From NCBI RefSeq assembly GCF_003576245.1, contig NZ_QWGA01000008.1, forward strand, positions 62,001-126,000: a stretch of 64,000 bases of DNA. The letters run 5' to 3'. The notes beneath the pieces were generated by a model. That model did not search any database, was not told the DNA's origin, and was given only the letters and a program-made list of their open reading frames with translations. The DNA comes from Henriciella algicola (GTDB lineage: Bacteria > Pseudomonadota > Alphaproteobacteria > Caulobacterales > Hyphomonadaceae). Shown piece after piece: positions 26,828 through 36,313 of the stretch (its first letter is position 1; each line of letters starts with the position of its first letter). A program made the position numbers and the translations under genes.

Positions 26828-27718
26828 ATGCAGCCTGCTGAAATCGTCTATCTGAACGGTGAATTCGTGAAGAAGAATGAGGCCTGCCTGTCGCCGTTCG
26901 ACCGGGGCTTTCTTTTCTCGCACGCCGCTTATGAAGTGACCGCCGTCTTCGATGGAAAGCTCATCGACTTCGACGCGCACATGGCGCGCCTTGATCGCAC
27001 GCTGGACGGCATCGATATCCCGCGCGATGGCCTCGCTGAGCGTTTGAAAAGCCTGCACGAAGAGCTGATAGCTAGAAACGGCGTCACCGAAGGCTTCGTC
27101 TATCTTCAGGTCACAGGCGGGGCCTATGGACGCCGGGACTTTGGCGGCCCAGAAACGCTCACGCCGGGCCTCTTCATGTTCTGCGAGACACGCAACCTGA
27201 TCGGGGAGAAGGCCCAGCATGGCGTCTCCGCTATCACAGTCGAGGATCAACGCTGGAAGCGCCGCGACTACAAGACGACGCAGCTGCTGTCACAGGCACT
27301 CGCCTATCGTGAGGCTGAACGCGGCGGCGCGTTCGGCGCCATTCTCCACGAAGACGGCATGGTGACTGAAGGCGCTTCAGCGAATCTCTGGGTGGTGCTG
27401 GACGCAGATACGCTTGTGACCCGGAATCTCGGCCGCCAGATCCTGCCAGGCATTACGCGCCAGTCCGTCCTCGACCATCTCGCCCGCGAAGGCATCACGG
27501 TGGAGGAGCGCGCGATCAGCCTCGAAGAACTTTTGGGCGCGCGCGAAGTGTTCACCACGTCCGCGACAGGTCTCATCCTTCCCGTGGTGCAGCTGGATGG
27601 AAAACCGGTTGGCACGGGCAAGCCCGGGCCGGTCACGCGCCGGGTGCAGGGCCAGTATTATCGCGGGATTGGCGCAGATCTCGATGCCCGCGCACCGTGG
27701 CTCAACGCGACCGGATAA
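26828..27718 (+). CDS. dat: D-amino-acid transaminase (class IV PLP aminotransferase)
   Basis: The 296-residue fold-type IV aminotransferase interconverts D-alanine and 2-oxoglutarate with pyruvate and D-glutamate, or a related D-amino acid. It begins MQPAEIVYLNGEFVKKNEA. The PLP lysine is K149 in WKRRDYKTTQLLSQALA, and the phosphate-binding region includes TEGASANLWVV. Sequence order favours D-amino-acid over branched-chain transaminase, though both share the fold. I chose ATG 26828 because the longer frame starts inside the ccr coding region and its first 58 residues are not conserved-looking. It overlaps the convergent SemiSWEET gene by 17 bases. Confidence 0.82.
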   Translation: MQPAEIVYLNGEFVKKNEACLSPFDRGFLFSHAAYEVTAVFDGKLIDFDAHMARLDRTLDGIDIPRDGLAERLKSLHEELIARNGVTEGFVYLQVTGGAYGRRDFGGPETLTPGLFMFCETRNLIGEKAQHGVSAITVEDQRWKRRDYKTTQLLSQALAYREAERGGAFGAILHEDGMVTEGASANLWVVLDADTLVTRNLGRQILPGITRQSVLDHLAREGITVEERAISLEELLGAREVFTTSATGLILPVVQLDGKPVGTGKPGPVTRRVQGQYYRGIGADLDARAPWLNATG

Positions 27719-27983
27719 TCGCCCGCCTGGCAGACATCGTATTCATCAGTTTCACGGTCAGGATCATGGAGGCGAGCACCACCGTGATCAGATTGGCGAT
27801 GATGATGGGCAGGCTTTCGATCAGCACGCCATAGACCAGCCAGAAGGCAACACCGGTCGTGAATAGCAGGTACATATAAAGCGACAGACCATCGGTGTTG
27901 CGCGTCCGAAGCACGAGGATCGCTTGCGGCACAAAGCTCGCCGTTGTCAGGCACGCCGCCACCAGTCCCAGAAAATCAGCCAT
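27702..27983 (-). CDS. SemiSWEET-type PQ-loop sugar transporter
   Basis: This 93-residue protein has three helices and the PQ-loop: FVPQAILVLRTRNTDGLSLY, with conserved Pro-Gln and Leu-Ser. SemiSWEETs dimerise to make a sugar carrier or facilitator. The start ATG 27983 is preferred over longer options (to 28022) because it begins MADFLGLVAACLTT, as in the family. It is a likely but untested transporter. Confidence 0.82.
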   Translation of the reverse strand: MADFLGLVAACLTTASFVPQAILVLRTRNTDGLSLYMYLLFTTGVAFWLVYGVLIESLPIIIANLITVVLASMILTVKLMNTMSARRAIIRSR

Positions 27984-28046
27984 TCCCATCCCCGTCTGCG
28001 GCGAAGGACCGGGAAATACCACGTTCTCGAACGCGCTGTCTCCGGT

Positions 28047-28577
28047 TTAATCGCGCCCGTCAGGCTTGCGCGGGTCGCGCCCGATCACTTCGCCTTCGAT
28101 AATCTCACCGCCTTCATCACCGGGCGATGTCCCGTCCGGACTGATCGAAAACGGGCCGACCCGCAGGCCTGCGCCCGACGTGTCGATCACGCCGTCGAGG
28201 AGCTTCACCGGAATGGCGAGGCAGATTGCCGCAAATGCGCCCCAGAAGCCCAGGATGGCCGCATCGGTCGCCGTCAGCCGGCTCTCTAGATCGACTTCTG
28301 TAAACAGCGCCGCAATCCCGGCAAACGCAACGAACAGGATGCCGCCCAGAACGACCATGCCAACGAACTTCGGAGCAAGTTTCTGAAGCCCGGGCCATGG
28401 CGGCGGATTCTTTTTGACGGCGCGCAGCACGACGGGGCGCACCGCCGTCATCACCGCAGCGATCAACACGACCATGATGGCGCTGCGCTCCATCGCCACA
28501 GCTGTCAGGATGGCGAGCGGCAGGGCAAGCAGGGCCGCAAGCCGCAGGGCAAGGCTCAGTCGGATAAGGCCGGTCAT
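28047..28577 (-). CDS. Membrane protein of unknown function
   Basis: A 176-residue protein with two helices in the first 50 residues and further helices around 70-90 and 105-130, ending in an acidic, Gly/Pro/Asp-rich tail. It has no motif I recognise. ATG 28577 has a GGAG site eight bases upstream. It is on the same strand as the SemiSWEET gene, 63 bases upstream of it, so they may share a transcript. Confidence 0.7.
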   Translation of the reverse strand: MTGLIRLSLALRLAALLALPLAILTAVAMERSAIMVVLIAAVMTAVRPVVLRAVKKNPPPWPGLQKLAPKFVGMVVLGGILFVAFAGIAALFTEVDLESRLTATDAAILGFWGAFAAICLAIPVKLLDGVIDTSGAGLRVGPFSISPDGTSPGDEGGEIIEGEVIGRDPRKPDGRD

Positions 28578-28790
28578 GTGTTCTGCTCCAGACTGCGCCG
28601 CACCGCGCCAGTGCGCCTCGGCTCTTGCGCGCGGCGGCTTGCCTGCCCGTGTGAGCAGACGCGCCCGCCGGGCGCCTTCTCAGCGCAAGATTGTTTTGCG
28701 AGCGGCGTGATGCAATCCCCCAACTGGTAGAACTTGCCCTGACGCTACGTTCGGTACATGTTGCGCCGCAATATAAGGAGGAGCGTATAA

Positions 28791-30779
28791 ATGAGTGAAC
28801 GCGATTACCAGCACGATGCCGACAGGCCGTGGATTTTCCGTACCTATGCGGGCCATTCCACCGCAGCGAAGTCCAACGCGCTCTACCGCTCCAACCTTGC
28901 GCGCGGCCAGACAGGCCTCTCCATCGCCTTCGATCTGCCGACACAGACCGCCTATGACAGCGACCACGTTCTCTCGCGGGGCGAAGTCGGCAAAGTCGGC
29001 GTGCCGGTCAGCCATCTTGGCGATATGCGCACCCTTTTCGAGGGCCTGCCGCTGGAGGAAATGAACACCTCCATGACGATCAATGCGCCGGCTGCCTGGT
29101 TGCTCGCCCTCTATGTGGCGCTTGCCGATGAGCGCGGCGATGATCGCAAGAAACTGCGCGGCACCACCCAGAACGATATCATCAAGGAATACCTCTCGCG
29201 CGGCACCTATGTGTTCCCGCCAGAGCCATCCATGCGCCTCATCGCTGACATGGTCAGCTGGTGCTACACCGAAGTGCCAAAGTGGAATCCGCTGAACGTC
29301 TGCTCCTACCACCTGCAGGAAGCCGGCGCGACGCCAGAGCAGGAGCTTGCCTACGCCCTCGCGACCGCCTGCGCCGTGCTCGACAAGGTAAAGGCTGGCG
29401 GCCAGGTGCCTGACGAGGATTTCCCGACCGTCTTTGGTCGCATCTCCTTCTTCGTGAACGCAGGCGTGCGCTTCGTGACAGAGCTCTGCAAGATGCGTGC
29501 TTTCACGGACCTTTGGGAAGAGATTGGCCGTGAGCGTTACGGCGTCGATGACGAGAAGGCGCTCCGCTTCCGCTATGGCGTACAGGTCAATTCGCTCGGC
29601 CTGACAGAGCAGCAGCCGGAGAACAATGTCTACCGCATCCTGCTCGAGGCGCTCGCGGTGACCCTGTCCAAGCGCGCCCGCTGCCGCGCGCTCCAGCTGC
29701 CTGCCTGGAATGAGGCCATGGGCCTTCCGCGTGAGTGGGACCAGCAATGGTCGCTGCGCCTCCAGCAGATCCTCGCCTACGAGACAGACCTTCTGGAATT
29801 CGAGGACCTGTTCGACGGCAGCCACGTCGTCGATGCGAAGACCAATGAGCTGAAAGAAGGCGCGCGCGCCGAACTTGCCCGCCTCGATGAGATGGGCGGC
29901 GCAGTCGATTCTGTGCCCTATATGAAGGAAAGCCTCGTCGGCGCGCATGTTGAGCGCATCCTCGCCATCGAAAGCGGTGCGCAGACCGTCGTTGGTGTGA
30001 ACCGCTATCAGGAAACGGCCGACAGCCCGCTCAGCGCTGGCGAGAAAATGATCGAGACCGTCGATCCGATGGTTGAGGCAGGTCAGGTAAAAGCCTTGAA
30101 GGACTGGCGCAAATCCCGTGATGAGGCGGCTGCTCAAGCTGCGCTCTCTGCCCTTCAGGAAGCCGCTCGGTCCGGTGAAAACATCATGGAGCCGTCCATC
30201 GCCGCCGCCAAGGCAGGCGTCACGACGGGCGAATGGGGCGGCGCTCTGCGCGACGTCTTCGGCGAATATCGCGGGCCAACTGGTGTCGCGCTCACCATTG
30301 AGACGCGCGGTGACGAGGATATCGAACAGACCCGCGCGCGTGTTGAGAAAGTGTCCGAAGCGCTCGGCCGCAAGCTCACTTATGTGCTCGGCAAGCCCGG
30401 CCTTGATGGCCACTCCAATGGCGCCGAACAGATTGCCAGCCGGGCGCGCGCCTGCGGCATGGATGTCGTCTATGAAGGCATCCGCTTCACGCCGGCCGAT
30501 ATCGCCGCGCAGGCTAAGGAAGCCAACGCTCACGTCGTCGGCCTCTCCATCCTGTCGGGCAGCCATCTCGACCTCGTCCGCGACACGATTTCAGAGCTGC
30601 GCAAGGCGGGCCTTGAGAATGTGCCCCTCATCGTTGGCGGCATCATCCCGCCAGAGGATGAGCGCGCGCTGAAGCAGATGGGTGTGCGCCGCGTCTACAC
30701 GCCAAAGGACTTCAAGATCACCTCGATCATGAGTGATGTCGTCGACACGGTAGAGGATGCCTGGCTGGAAAAGGTTTAG
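28791..30779 (+). CDS. ecm: Ethylmalonyl-CoA mutase
   Basis: Ecm is the B12-dependent mutase that converts (2R)-ethylmalonyl-CoA to (2S)-methylsuccinyl-CoA. Its 662 residues contain the mutase TIM-barrel (about 10-500), with [17 protein letters not shown] and [16 protein letters not shown]. The C-terminal cobalamin domain carries the base-off motif D539-G-H541-S-N-G. Length and the Ecm-like sequence fit this rather than methylmalonyl-CoA mutase. A strong AAGGAGGAGC precedes the ATG. Pathway partner ccr is nearby on the opposite strand. Confidence 0.93.
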   Translation: MSERDYQHDADRPWIFRTYAGHSTAAKSNALYRSNLARGQTGLSIAFDLPTQTAYDSDHVLSRGEVGKVGVPVSHLGDMRTLFEGLPLEEMNTSMTINAPAAWLLALYVALADERGDDRKKLRGTTQNDIIKEYLSRGTYVFPPEPSMRLIADMVSWCYTEVPKWNPLNVCSYHLQEAGATPEQELAYALATACAVLDKVKAGGQVPDEDFPTVFGRISFFVNAGVRFVTELCKMRAFTDLWEEIGRERYGVDDEKALRFRYGVQVNSLGLTEQQPENNVYRILLEALAVTLSKRARCRALQLPAWNEAMGLPREWDQQWSLRLQQILAYETDLLEFEDLFDGSHVVDAKTNELKEGARAELARLDEMGGAVDSVPYMKESLVGAHVERILAIESGAQTVVGVNRYQETADSPLSAGEKMIETVDPMVEAGQVKALKDWRKSRDEAAAQAALSALQEAARSGENIMEPSIAAAKAGVTTGEWGGALRDVFGEYRGPTGVALTIETRGDEDIEQTRARVEKVSEALGRKLTYVLGKPGLDGHSNGAEQIASRARACGMDVVYEGIRFTPADIAAQAKEANAHVVGLSILSGSHLDLVRDTISELRKAGLENVPLIVGGIIPPEDERALKQMGVRRVYTPKDFKITSIMSDVVDTVEDAWLEKV

Positions 30780-30877
30780 GCGCAACAGGCGCTGCATGTT
30801 ACGCGTTAGGCGCCTAAAGCTATCCCAAATCCAGTCTGCCAGAGGAGACTTTGCAGGCCCTACCGCCTGAAAGCATC

Positions 30878-31951
30878 ATGACCCTACTTCTTGTTTATCT
30901 CGCCATTGCGATCGGTGTTTCGTTCTTCTGTTCGGTCGCCGAGGCGGTGCTTCTCTCAGTCAGACCTTCCTATATCGCGACGCTGGAGCAGCAGAAGAAG
31001 CCGGGGGGCAAGGTGCTCGCAAAGCTGCGCAACCGGATCGACCGCCCGCTTGCGGCAATCCTGACGGCTAACACGATTGCCCATACCGTGGGCGCGGCGG
31101 GCGTTGGTGCTCAATCGGCCGTGGTGTTCGGCAACGCCTATCTCGGCGTGACGTCGGGCGTGCTGACGCTGCTGATCCTCGTCTTCTCTGAGATCATTCC
31201 GAAATCCATCGGCGCGGCCTACTGGCAGAAGCTCGCCCCCTTGATGGGCACGCTCATCTGGTGGCTCACCATTTTGCTGACGCCATTCGTCATCATTTTC
31301 GAGCAGCTAACCAAGCTTGTCTCTGCTGGCGCCCATGGCCAACCAACCTTCAGCCGCGACGAGTTGCAGGCCATGGCCCGCATTGGCGCTGAAGAAGGAG
31401 CAATCAATGCGCGAGAGCACCGCATCCTGTCCAATGTGATGAAGCTCAACCGCCTGTCGGTGCGGGACATCATGACCCCGCGCCCGGTCATCTTCTCGGT
31501 CCCCGCGACCATGAATGTCGATGAGTTCTTCCAGAAGCATTCTGAAAAGCCGTTCTCGCGCATCCTCGTCTCGGCTGGCGATACCGATGACATGACGGGC
31601 TATGTCCTGAAGAATGATCTTCTCGTGGCGCAGGCCCGTGACGAGTTTGATGCCGCTCTAGGCACCTTCAAGCGCGATATCCTGACCATCCCAGACAGCA
31701 AGACGGCATCGGCCACGTTCGGCCTCCTCATGGAAGACAAAAGCCATATTGCCGTTGTCGTGGATGAGTTTGGTACCGTCCTCGGCCTCGTCACGCTTGA
31801 AGATATCGTCGAGACGCTGCTCGGTCTCGAAATCATAGATGAGCAGGATGTCGTCGAAGACATGCAGAAGCTCGCCCGCCAGCGCTGGAAAGAGCGTATG
31901 GGCAGCATGGGCATCAATGCCGACCTGATTGACGATACATCGAAGAAGTAA
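30878..31951 (+). CDS. CNNM/HlyC-type transporter domain protein with CBS pair
   Basis: This 357-residue protein starts MTLLLVYLAIAIGVSFFCSV, the typical DUF21/CNNM membrane domain with about four helices up to residue 150. Two CBS domains (about 190-320) include VRDIMTPRPVIFSVPATM and a second CBS with VVVDEFGTVLGLVTLEDIVE. No CorC-HlyC domain of normal length follows. Such proteins are linked to Mg2+/Co2+ handling. ATG 30878 is chosen; a TTG at 30851 lies only two bases after GAGGAGA and would add nine residues. Confidence 0.85.
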   Translation: MTLLLVYLAIAIGVSFFCSVAEAVLLSVRPSYIATLEQQKKPGGKVLAKLRNRIDRPLAAILTANTIAHTVGAAGVGAQSAVVFGNAYLGVTSGVLTLLILVFSEIIPKSIGAAYWQKLAPLMGTLIWWLTILLTPFVIIFEQLTKLVSAGAHGQPTFSRDELQAMARIGAEEGAINAREHRILSNVMKLNRLSVRDIMTPRPVIFSVPATMNVDEFFQKHSEKPFSRILVSAGDTDDMTGYVLKNDLLVAQARDEFDAALGTFKRDILTIPDSKTASATFGLLMEDKSHIAVVVDEFGTVLGLVTLEDIVETLLGLEIIDEQDVVEDMQKLARQRWKERMGSMGINADLIDDTSKK

Positions 31952-31966
31952 TTTTCAGCCGGGCTC

Positions 31967-32293
31967 TCAATCCTCGCCCAGAAAAGTCTTCAGACGGCTG
32001 ATCGCCTCGTCCCAGTGGCGGGAAACTGATTGTAGATAGTCCGCAAGATCATTCAGCTTGCTTGGATCGAGTGCGAAGCGGCTTTCGCGTCCGATCCTGT
32101 CATTGGCAACGAGACCGGCTGTTTCCAGCACCTTCAAATGCTTGGTCACAGCCTGTCGGCTCATCCCCACGCCCGATGCAAGCTCTGATATGGAGCGGCC
32201 ATGACCATCGCTCAGCGTCTCGACAAGCGCGAGCCGGGTTGGGTCGCCCAGCGCAGCAAATATGGCGGCCTTGTCGCGCGCGGCACTAGCCAC
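31967..32293 (-). CDS. ArsR-family winged-helix repressor
   Basis: The 108-residue protein is an ArsR/SmtB-type regulator: AAIFAALGDPTRLALVETLSDG, then the recognition helix MSRQAVTKHLKVLETAGLV. It lacks the metal-binding CxC patterns of classic ArsR, so it may sense something else. Start is taken as GTG 32293 (GAGG nine bases upstream), which overlaps the stop of the SRPBCC gene by eight bases. A longer frame to 32386 would run through that gene. The SRPBCC-arsR order suggests autoregulation of the pair. Confidence 0.82.
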   Translation of the reverse strand: MASAARDKAAIFAALGDPTRLALVETLSDGHGRSISELASGVGMSRQAVTKHLKVLETAGLVANDRIGRESRFALDPSKLNDLADYLQSVSRHWDEAISRLKTFLGED

Positions 32294-32729
32294 CGACAAA
32301 GACCTCGATATTGCGCAGCTGTTCTTGCCAGCCGCCTTCATTGCTCTCAAACGCTTGCCTGCCAGCCTCTGGTGGGAAGCTCGCAAATCCGGACTCGATG
32401 ATGGTGAGCTGCGTGCCCGTGCCCTCTGGCTTCAGCTTGAATTCAACGAGCGTCTGGAGGCGCGGCGTACCCGGCTCGACCTCGATATTGTCGTGATACC
32501 AGATGAAGGCGAAGTAGGTCTTCGGCTGGATCGACCGAGTAAGGCTTTCCCACTTGAAATGCTCATAGCCCGGATAGGTGATGTGGCCTGTCGTCACCTC
32601 GCCTTCCTCGAACGGCTCATACAGCTTCACCTTGAACCATTCGCCGAATTTTTCGTGGTCGATGATGGCGTCCCAGACCTTGTCGATCGAGGACTTCAGC
32701 GTGGTCGTCTTGGTGATGCTATCTTGCAT
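32286..32729 (-). CDS. SRPBCC (START/AHSA1-like) domain protein
   Basis: This 147-residue single-domain protein has the AHSA1/SRPBCC pattern: an early Trp (IDKVWDAIIDHEKFGEWF), a central beta-rich GHITYPGYEHFKWES, and the final GWQEQLRNIEVFV. It is often paired with ArsR regulators; the ligand or role is unknown. ATG 32729 is chosen because GGAG lies six bases upstream; the ORF to 32780 would include palindromic control DNA. It is the first gene of the SRPBCC-arsR unit. Confidence 0.83.
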   Translation of the reverse strand: MQDSITKTTTLKSSIDKVWDAIIDHEKFGEWFKVKLYEPFEEGEVTTGHITYPGYEHFKWESLTRSIQPKTYFAFIWYHDNIEVEPGTPRLQTLVEFKLKPEGTGTQLTIIESGFASFPPEAGRQAFESNEGGWQEQLRNIEVFVGG

Positions 32730-32750
32730 GCGCAACTCCGTGGTTGCGCA
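32729..32750. promoter_or_regulatory. Palindromic box 1 of the SRPBCC-arsR operon
   Basis: Perfect arms TGCGCAAC (32729-32736) and GTTGCGCA (32743-32750) are separated by six bases. The box covers the ribosome-binding site and touches the start codon. It shares the GCAAC/GTTGC core with box 2, as expected for two binding sites of one dimeric regulator. Confidence 0.6.
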
Positions 32751-32775
32751 ATCGGTAGCAAACTGGGCGGGCATT

Positions 32776-32793
32776 CGCAACCAATAGGTTGCG
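32776..32793. promoter_or_regulatory. Palindromic box 2 of the SRPBCC-arsR operon
   Basis: Perfect 7-bp arms CGCAACC (32776-32782) and GGTTGCG (32787-32793) surround AATA. It lies 47 bp upstream of the SRPBCC start and 9 bp from the end of the MltF-like gene. It is a candidate ArsR operator. Confidence 0.6.
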
Positions 32794-32801
32794 CGTAAGC
32801 C

Positions 32802-34184
32802 TTAGACCGGCACGTTCGCCCGCAGCATATTGTAATAGTCGCGGATCCGCTCGACGTAGCGCACCGGCTCGTAGCCGCGCGCGTATCCATGATTGACCGA
32901 ATTATAGTATTTCGGGCGCGTCAGAAGCGGCAGCATCCGCTCAATATTCTGCCAGTCATTTGGGTTGAGACCCTGCCTGCGCGCCAGTGTACGGGCATCA
33001 TAAACATGGCCCATGCCGACATTGTACGCGGCAAGCGCAAACCAGAGGCGGTCCTCACCCTGAATGGCATCAGGTAGCCTGTTGTAGAGTCGCGCGAGAT
33101 AGCGAGCGCCGCCATCGACGCTTTGCGCAGGGTCTGTCCTGTCCTGAATACCAACTTCCTTGGCCGTCGGTCTCGTCAGCATCATGATACCACGTACGCC
33201 CGTCGGACTGACGGCATTCGGATCCCAATGCGATTCCTGATAGGCCTGCGCTGCCAGAAGTAGCCAGTCAAAGGGCTTCTCTTCTGCAGCCGCTTCGAAA
33301 TAGGTACGATACAGCGGCAGGCGATCTTCGACGCGCTCGACGAAACGCAGCACTTCAACATAATCGAACTCATCGAGATGCCCGAACCAATGCTCGTCCA
33401 GCTGTTCAAGATATCCACTGGCGTGAGCTTCCATGAACCAGCCCGCCAGCGCCTGATCCATGCCAGCGATTTCGGAGTTGTAGACCCAGCCAAGTGGTCT
33501 TGCCTCGGTCAGCGTCATCGGGATCACAAGGTCAGGATATAACCGCCGCGCATACTCTGCGAGATGAGAGTCGGCCACGGTGCAATCCAGCCTCTGTTCA
33601 GCGACATCGCGCAGCATCGGCAATGCAGAACCGGCAATTTCGGTCTCGTAGGATAGCGCAGGATACTCCTCACTGAGCCCTTTCAGCGTCTCGGCATAGG
33701 TCGAGCCCCTCACCACCGACAGACTAACCTCGGATAGCGCCTGCACTGTTTGCGGCGCAGGGCCGCTCTGATGACAGACGACGCTTTCCTCAACATTTCG
33801 GTATGCGGGTCCGAAGGAGAGCCGCGATTGTCGTGCTTCGGTTATCGTCAGGTTTGCAGCAGCGATATGCGCCCGGCCGTCTTCCATGGCGTCCAAGATG
33901 TCATCGATACTATCCATCTGGATGAATCGAGGGGTCACACCGAGGTCTTCGGCGAAGGCTTTCATAAGGTCTGCTTCATAGCCGATTGCGCCGGCGCGCG
34001 ACGCACTGAACGTCGTCGGGCCTTCCAGCGTCAAAACGATCAGATCTCCATCTTCCTGGATGGTTTCGACAGACCCGCCCTGTACGACATCGGTCGTCTC
34101 TGGCGCGGAGTTACATCTCGTCGTGCTAAGTCCCGCCAGGATCGTCGCGCCAGCTATGAAGCTAATGCGAACTTTCTCATGCAT
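32802..34184 (-). CDS. MltF-like lytic transglycosylase with solute-binding domain
   Basis: The 460-residue envelope protein joins an N-terminal family 3 solute-binding-like domain (about 45-270; includes AHIAAANLTITEARQSRLSF) to a C-terminal goose-lysozyme-type SLT domain (about 300-450; catalytic Glu in AYQESHWDP, then SPTGVRGIMML and FALAAYNVGMGHV). This is the MltF arrangement: it cleaves peptidoglycan and is thought to sense muropeptides. A signal peptide is present, but the segment before Cys (GLSTTRC) is a poor lipobox. ATG 34184 is used rather than GTG 34190. Confidence 0.87.
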   Translation of the reverse strand: MHEKVRISFIAGATILAGLSTTRCNSAPETTDVVQGGSVETIQEDGDLIVLTLEGPTTFSASRAGAIGYEADLMKAFAEDLGVTPRFIQMDSIDDILDAMEDGRAHIAAANLTITEARQSRLSFGPAYRNVEESVVCHQSGPAPQTVQALSEVSLSVVRGSTYAETLKGLSEEYPALSYETEIAGSALPMLRDVAEQRLDCTVADSHLAEYARRLYPDLVIPMTLTEARPLGWVYNSEIAGMDQALAGWFMEAHASGYLEQLDEHWFGHLDEFDYVEVLRFVERVEDRLPLYRTYFEAAAEEKPFDWLLLAAQAYQESHWDPNAVSPTGVRGIMMLTRPTAKEVGIQDRTDPAQSVDGGARYLARLYNRLPDAIQGEDRLWFALAAYNVGMGHVYDARTLARRQGLNPNDWQNIERMLPLLTRPKYYNSVNHGYARGYEPVRYVERIRDYYNMLRANVPV

Positions 34185-34332
34185 ACACACACAATAGGTG
34201 AACGCGGCGTCAGTTCAAAATTTCGCCGAGATTCTTTCCTTTAGCGAAAATCCTGCAACCATGGCGTGCGTGGCGGACTCTGATGGGACGGATTTTCGCA
34301 AACTCGTCCCGATTCTGCAGGGCTTCAAAAAA

Positions 34333-35595
34333 TCAGTCTTCGTATTCTGGATCGTCGCGGCTGCCGAACAGGCGGCCCTTTTCAGTGAACAGCACGATCA
34401 GAAGACAGCCAAGACCCAGCCCGACATAGCCTTCAAGGATAGGCACAACAGAGCCATTGAAGCGGCTCGCCACCAGCCAGCCGAAAAAGCTCGCCACCGT
34501 GGTCGTCATGAAGCCATAGGCGGCGCTGCCCGTTCCGGCGATCTTGCCCAGCGGCTCCATCGCGAGCGCCGAGAAGTTCGCGCCGATGAGACCAAAGCAG
34601 GCAAAGGTCAGCGCGAAGAGCGGGTAGAAGATGATGAGCCGCTCGCCGAACTGGATCATGGCCAGCGTGTTGACGCCCGCCAGCACGATGAAGCCAAGCA
34701 GGACCGTATGGCTCACCCGGCGCATGCCGATCCGCTCGACAATGCGTGAATTCATGAAGTTTGCAATCGAGAGCGCGCCAGCGATGCCAGCGAACCAGAG
34801 TACGAACGTTTCCGACTTGTTGAACACGTCGCGGAAAACCTGTTCGGATGAGGCGACATATGAGAACAGCGCACCGAAAATGACGCCGCTGGCGCACATA
34901 TAGCCGAGCGTCACACGCGTCGTCAGAACCTGCTTATACGCCTTGAATGAGCCGCCGATATTGAGGGGAGGGCGGTTTTCTGCCGGAAGCGTTTCGGGCA
35001 GGCGCAGCGTGATCCAACCCATCATCAGCAGCCCGGCAATGCCAAGGATGCCAAAGGTCCACTGCCACGGGGCAAACAGCATGACGCCCTGGCCCAGCGA
35101 TGGGGCCAGGATCGGCACCACCATGAACACGGTCATCACCAGTGACATGAGCCTTGCCATCGCCCGCCCGCCCATAAGGTCGCGCACGACGGAGACGGCG
35201 ATCACGCGAATGCCGGAGGCTGCGATGCCCTGTAGGAAGCGGATGACGAGCAGCATGGAGAAGCTGGTCGCCGCCATGCAGGCGAAACCTGTAATCGTGT
35301 AAAAAGCGATGCAGCCAAGGACGATCTTCTTACGCCCGACACTGTCAGAGATCGGTCCGAAGACCAGCTGCGGCGCCCCAAAGCCGAGCACATAGGCAAA
35401 GATCACCAGCTGCTGGTCATTGGCTTCCTGCAGGCCGTAGGACTGCGCAATGTCGTGCAGCGCGGGCAGCATCGTGTCGATGGCCAGCGCGTTCAGCGCC
35501 ATCATCGCGGCAATCATGCCAACGAATTCCCACAGTGGCATCGGAAGGGCAGGGCGGACGGCCGGTGCGATTGTTTCTACTGTTTCACTCTGCAT
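34333..35595 (-). CDS. MFS exporter, Bcr/CflA type
   Basis: The 420-residue protein has 12 predicted helices. The early segment IDTMLPALHDIAQSYGL is characteristic of the Bcr/CflA drug-resistance branch, and the loop 2-3 motif appears as FGPISDSVGRKKIVL. Likely role is H+-coupled export of a small molecule. Start ATG 35595 is taken over the upstream ATG 35667, whose extra residues (MHERWLQLKPGG) are hydrophilic and not part of the family. Confidence 0.88.
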   Translation of the reverse strand: MQSETVETIAPAVRPALPMPLWEFVGMIAAMMALNALAIDTMLPALHDIAQSYGLQEANDQQLVIFAYVLGFGAPQLVFGPISDSVGRKKIVLGCIAFYTITGFACMAATSFSMLLVIRFLQGIAASGIRVIAVSVVRDLMGGRAMARLMSLVMTVFMVVPILAPSLGQGVMLFAPWQWTFGILGIAGLLMMGWITLRLPETLPAENRPPLNIGGSFKAYKQVLTTRVTLGYMCASGVIFGALFSYVASSEQVFRDVFNKSETFVLWFAGIAGALSIANFMNSRIVERIGMRRVSHTVLLGFIVLAGVNTLAMIQFGERLIIFYPLFALTFACFGLIGANFSALAMEPLGKIAGTGSAAYGFMTTTVASFFGWLVASRFNGSVVPILEGYVGLGLGCLLIVLFTEKGRLFGSRDDPEYED

Positions 35596-35710
35596 CGGGC
35601 CACTCGTCCATCGTCCAGCACGGCTATCTGGCCCGCCAGGTTTCAATTGCAACCACCGCTCGTGCATAGCTGCAAGTCTGACTTAAGGGGAGGGGTGCCT
35701 GCCTGGGTGC

Positions 35711-36313
35711 CTAGAAGCCTGCGCCCGGCTGGGCGAGATACTTCTCTTCGGCAGGGGTAGAGGTACGTTGAAGCAGCTCATTCCTGTGCGGAAAACGCCC
35801 GAACCGCTCGATCACTTCGCGATGCTTATAGGCATAATCGAGCGTCGTCTTGCAGAACTCTTTATAGTCCGGGCGGGCGTCTTCGCTCAGCTTTTCAAAC
35901 AGCGCGACAGAGCGGTTCTGGTCCGCCATTTTCTCTGAATGCTCGGCAGGCAGATAGAAAAAGACGCGTTCGGTTTCCGACAGCGTCCTGTCCTGGCCAA
36001 GGTCGAGGCCGACCTGCATCAGGTGGCGGCTCAATGGATCATGCATGAAGCTGTAGCGGTGACCGCGAAAGATGTTCCGGCTGAACTGGTCCAATGCGAT
36101 GATGGCCGCCAGCCGCCCGCGCGCGCCGCGATTTGCCCAGTCGGCGGCAAGGCCAGCCGAAAGCGCGCCGATCACATCGGTAAACCGCCGGGCAATTTCC
36201 TCATCCGTCTCGAAGCTCTTGGTGAACCAGAGCTTGTTCATTTCCTGCAGGCGTCCGGTCGATGTGGCCGTATCGCCAATCCAGTAGGACAGGACATCTT
36301 CAGGTGTGATCAT
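35711..36313 (-). CDS. DUF924 family protein
   Basis: This 200-residue protein has the whole DUF924 pattern: [14 protein letters not shown] at the start, then LAAIIALDQFSRNIFRG, VFFYLPAEHSEKMADQ and IERFGRFPHRNELLQR. The fold is TPR-like helical; biochemical function is unknown. ATG 36313 overlaps the ubiG stop by one base (TAATG), so the two genes are transcriptionally and translationally coupled. Confidence 0.9.
   Translation of the reverse strand: MITPEDVLSYWIGDTATSTGRLQEMNKLWFTKSFETDEEIARRFTDVIGALSAGLAADWANRGARGRLAAIIALDQFSRNIFRGHRYSFMHDPLSRHLMQVGLDLGQDRTLSETERVFFYLPAEHSEKMADQNRSVALFEKLSEDARPDYKEFCKTTLDYAYKHREVIERFGRFPHRNELLQRTSTPAEEKYLAQPGAGF

Noticed and set aside
28680-30566. 628-codon open frame on the minus strand over ecm
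   Set aside because: Antisense to ecm with no motif or ribosome-binding site; a shadow frame.
34191-34332. Gene or RNA in the 142-bp gap upstream of the MltF-like gene
   Set aside because: No frame with support and no stable dyad; probably the promoter of the MltF-like gene and the 3' end region of the MFS gene.
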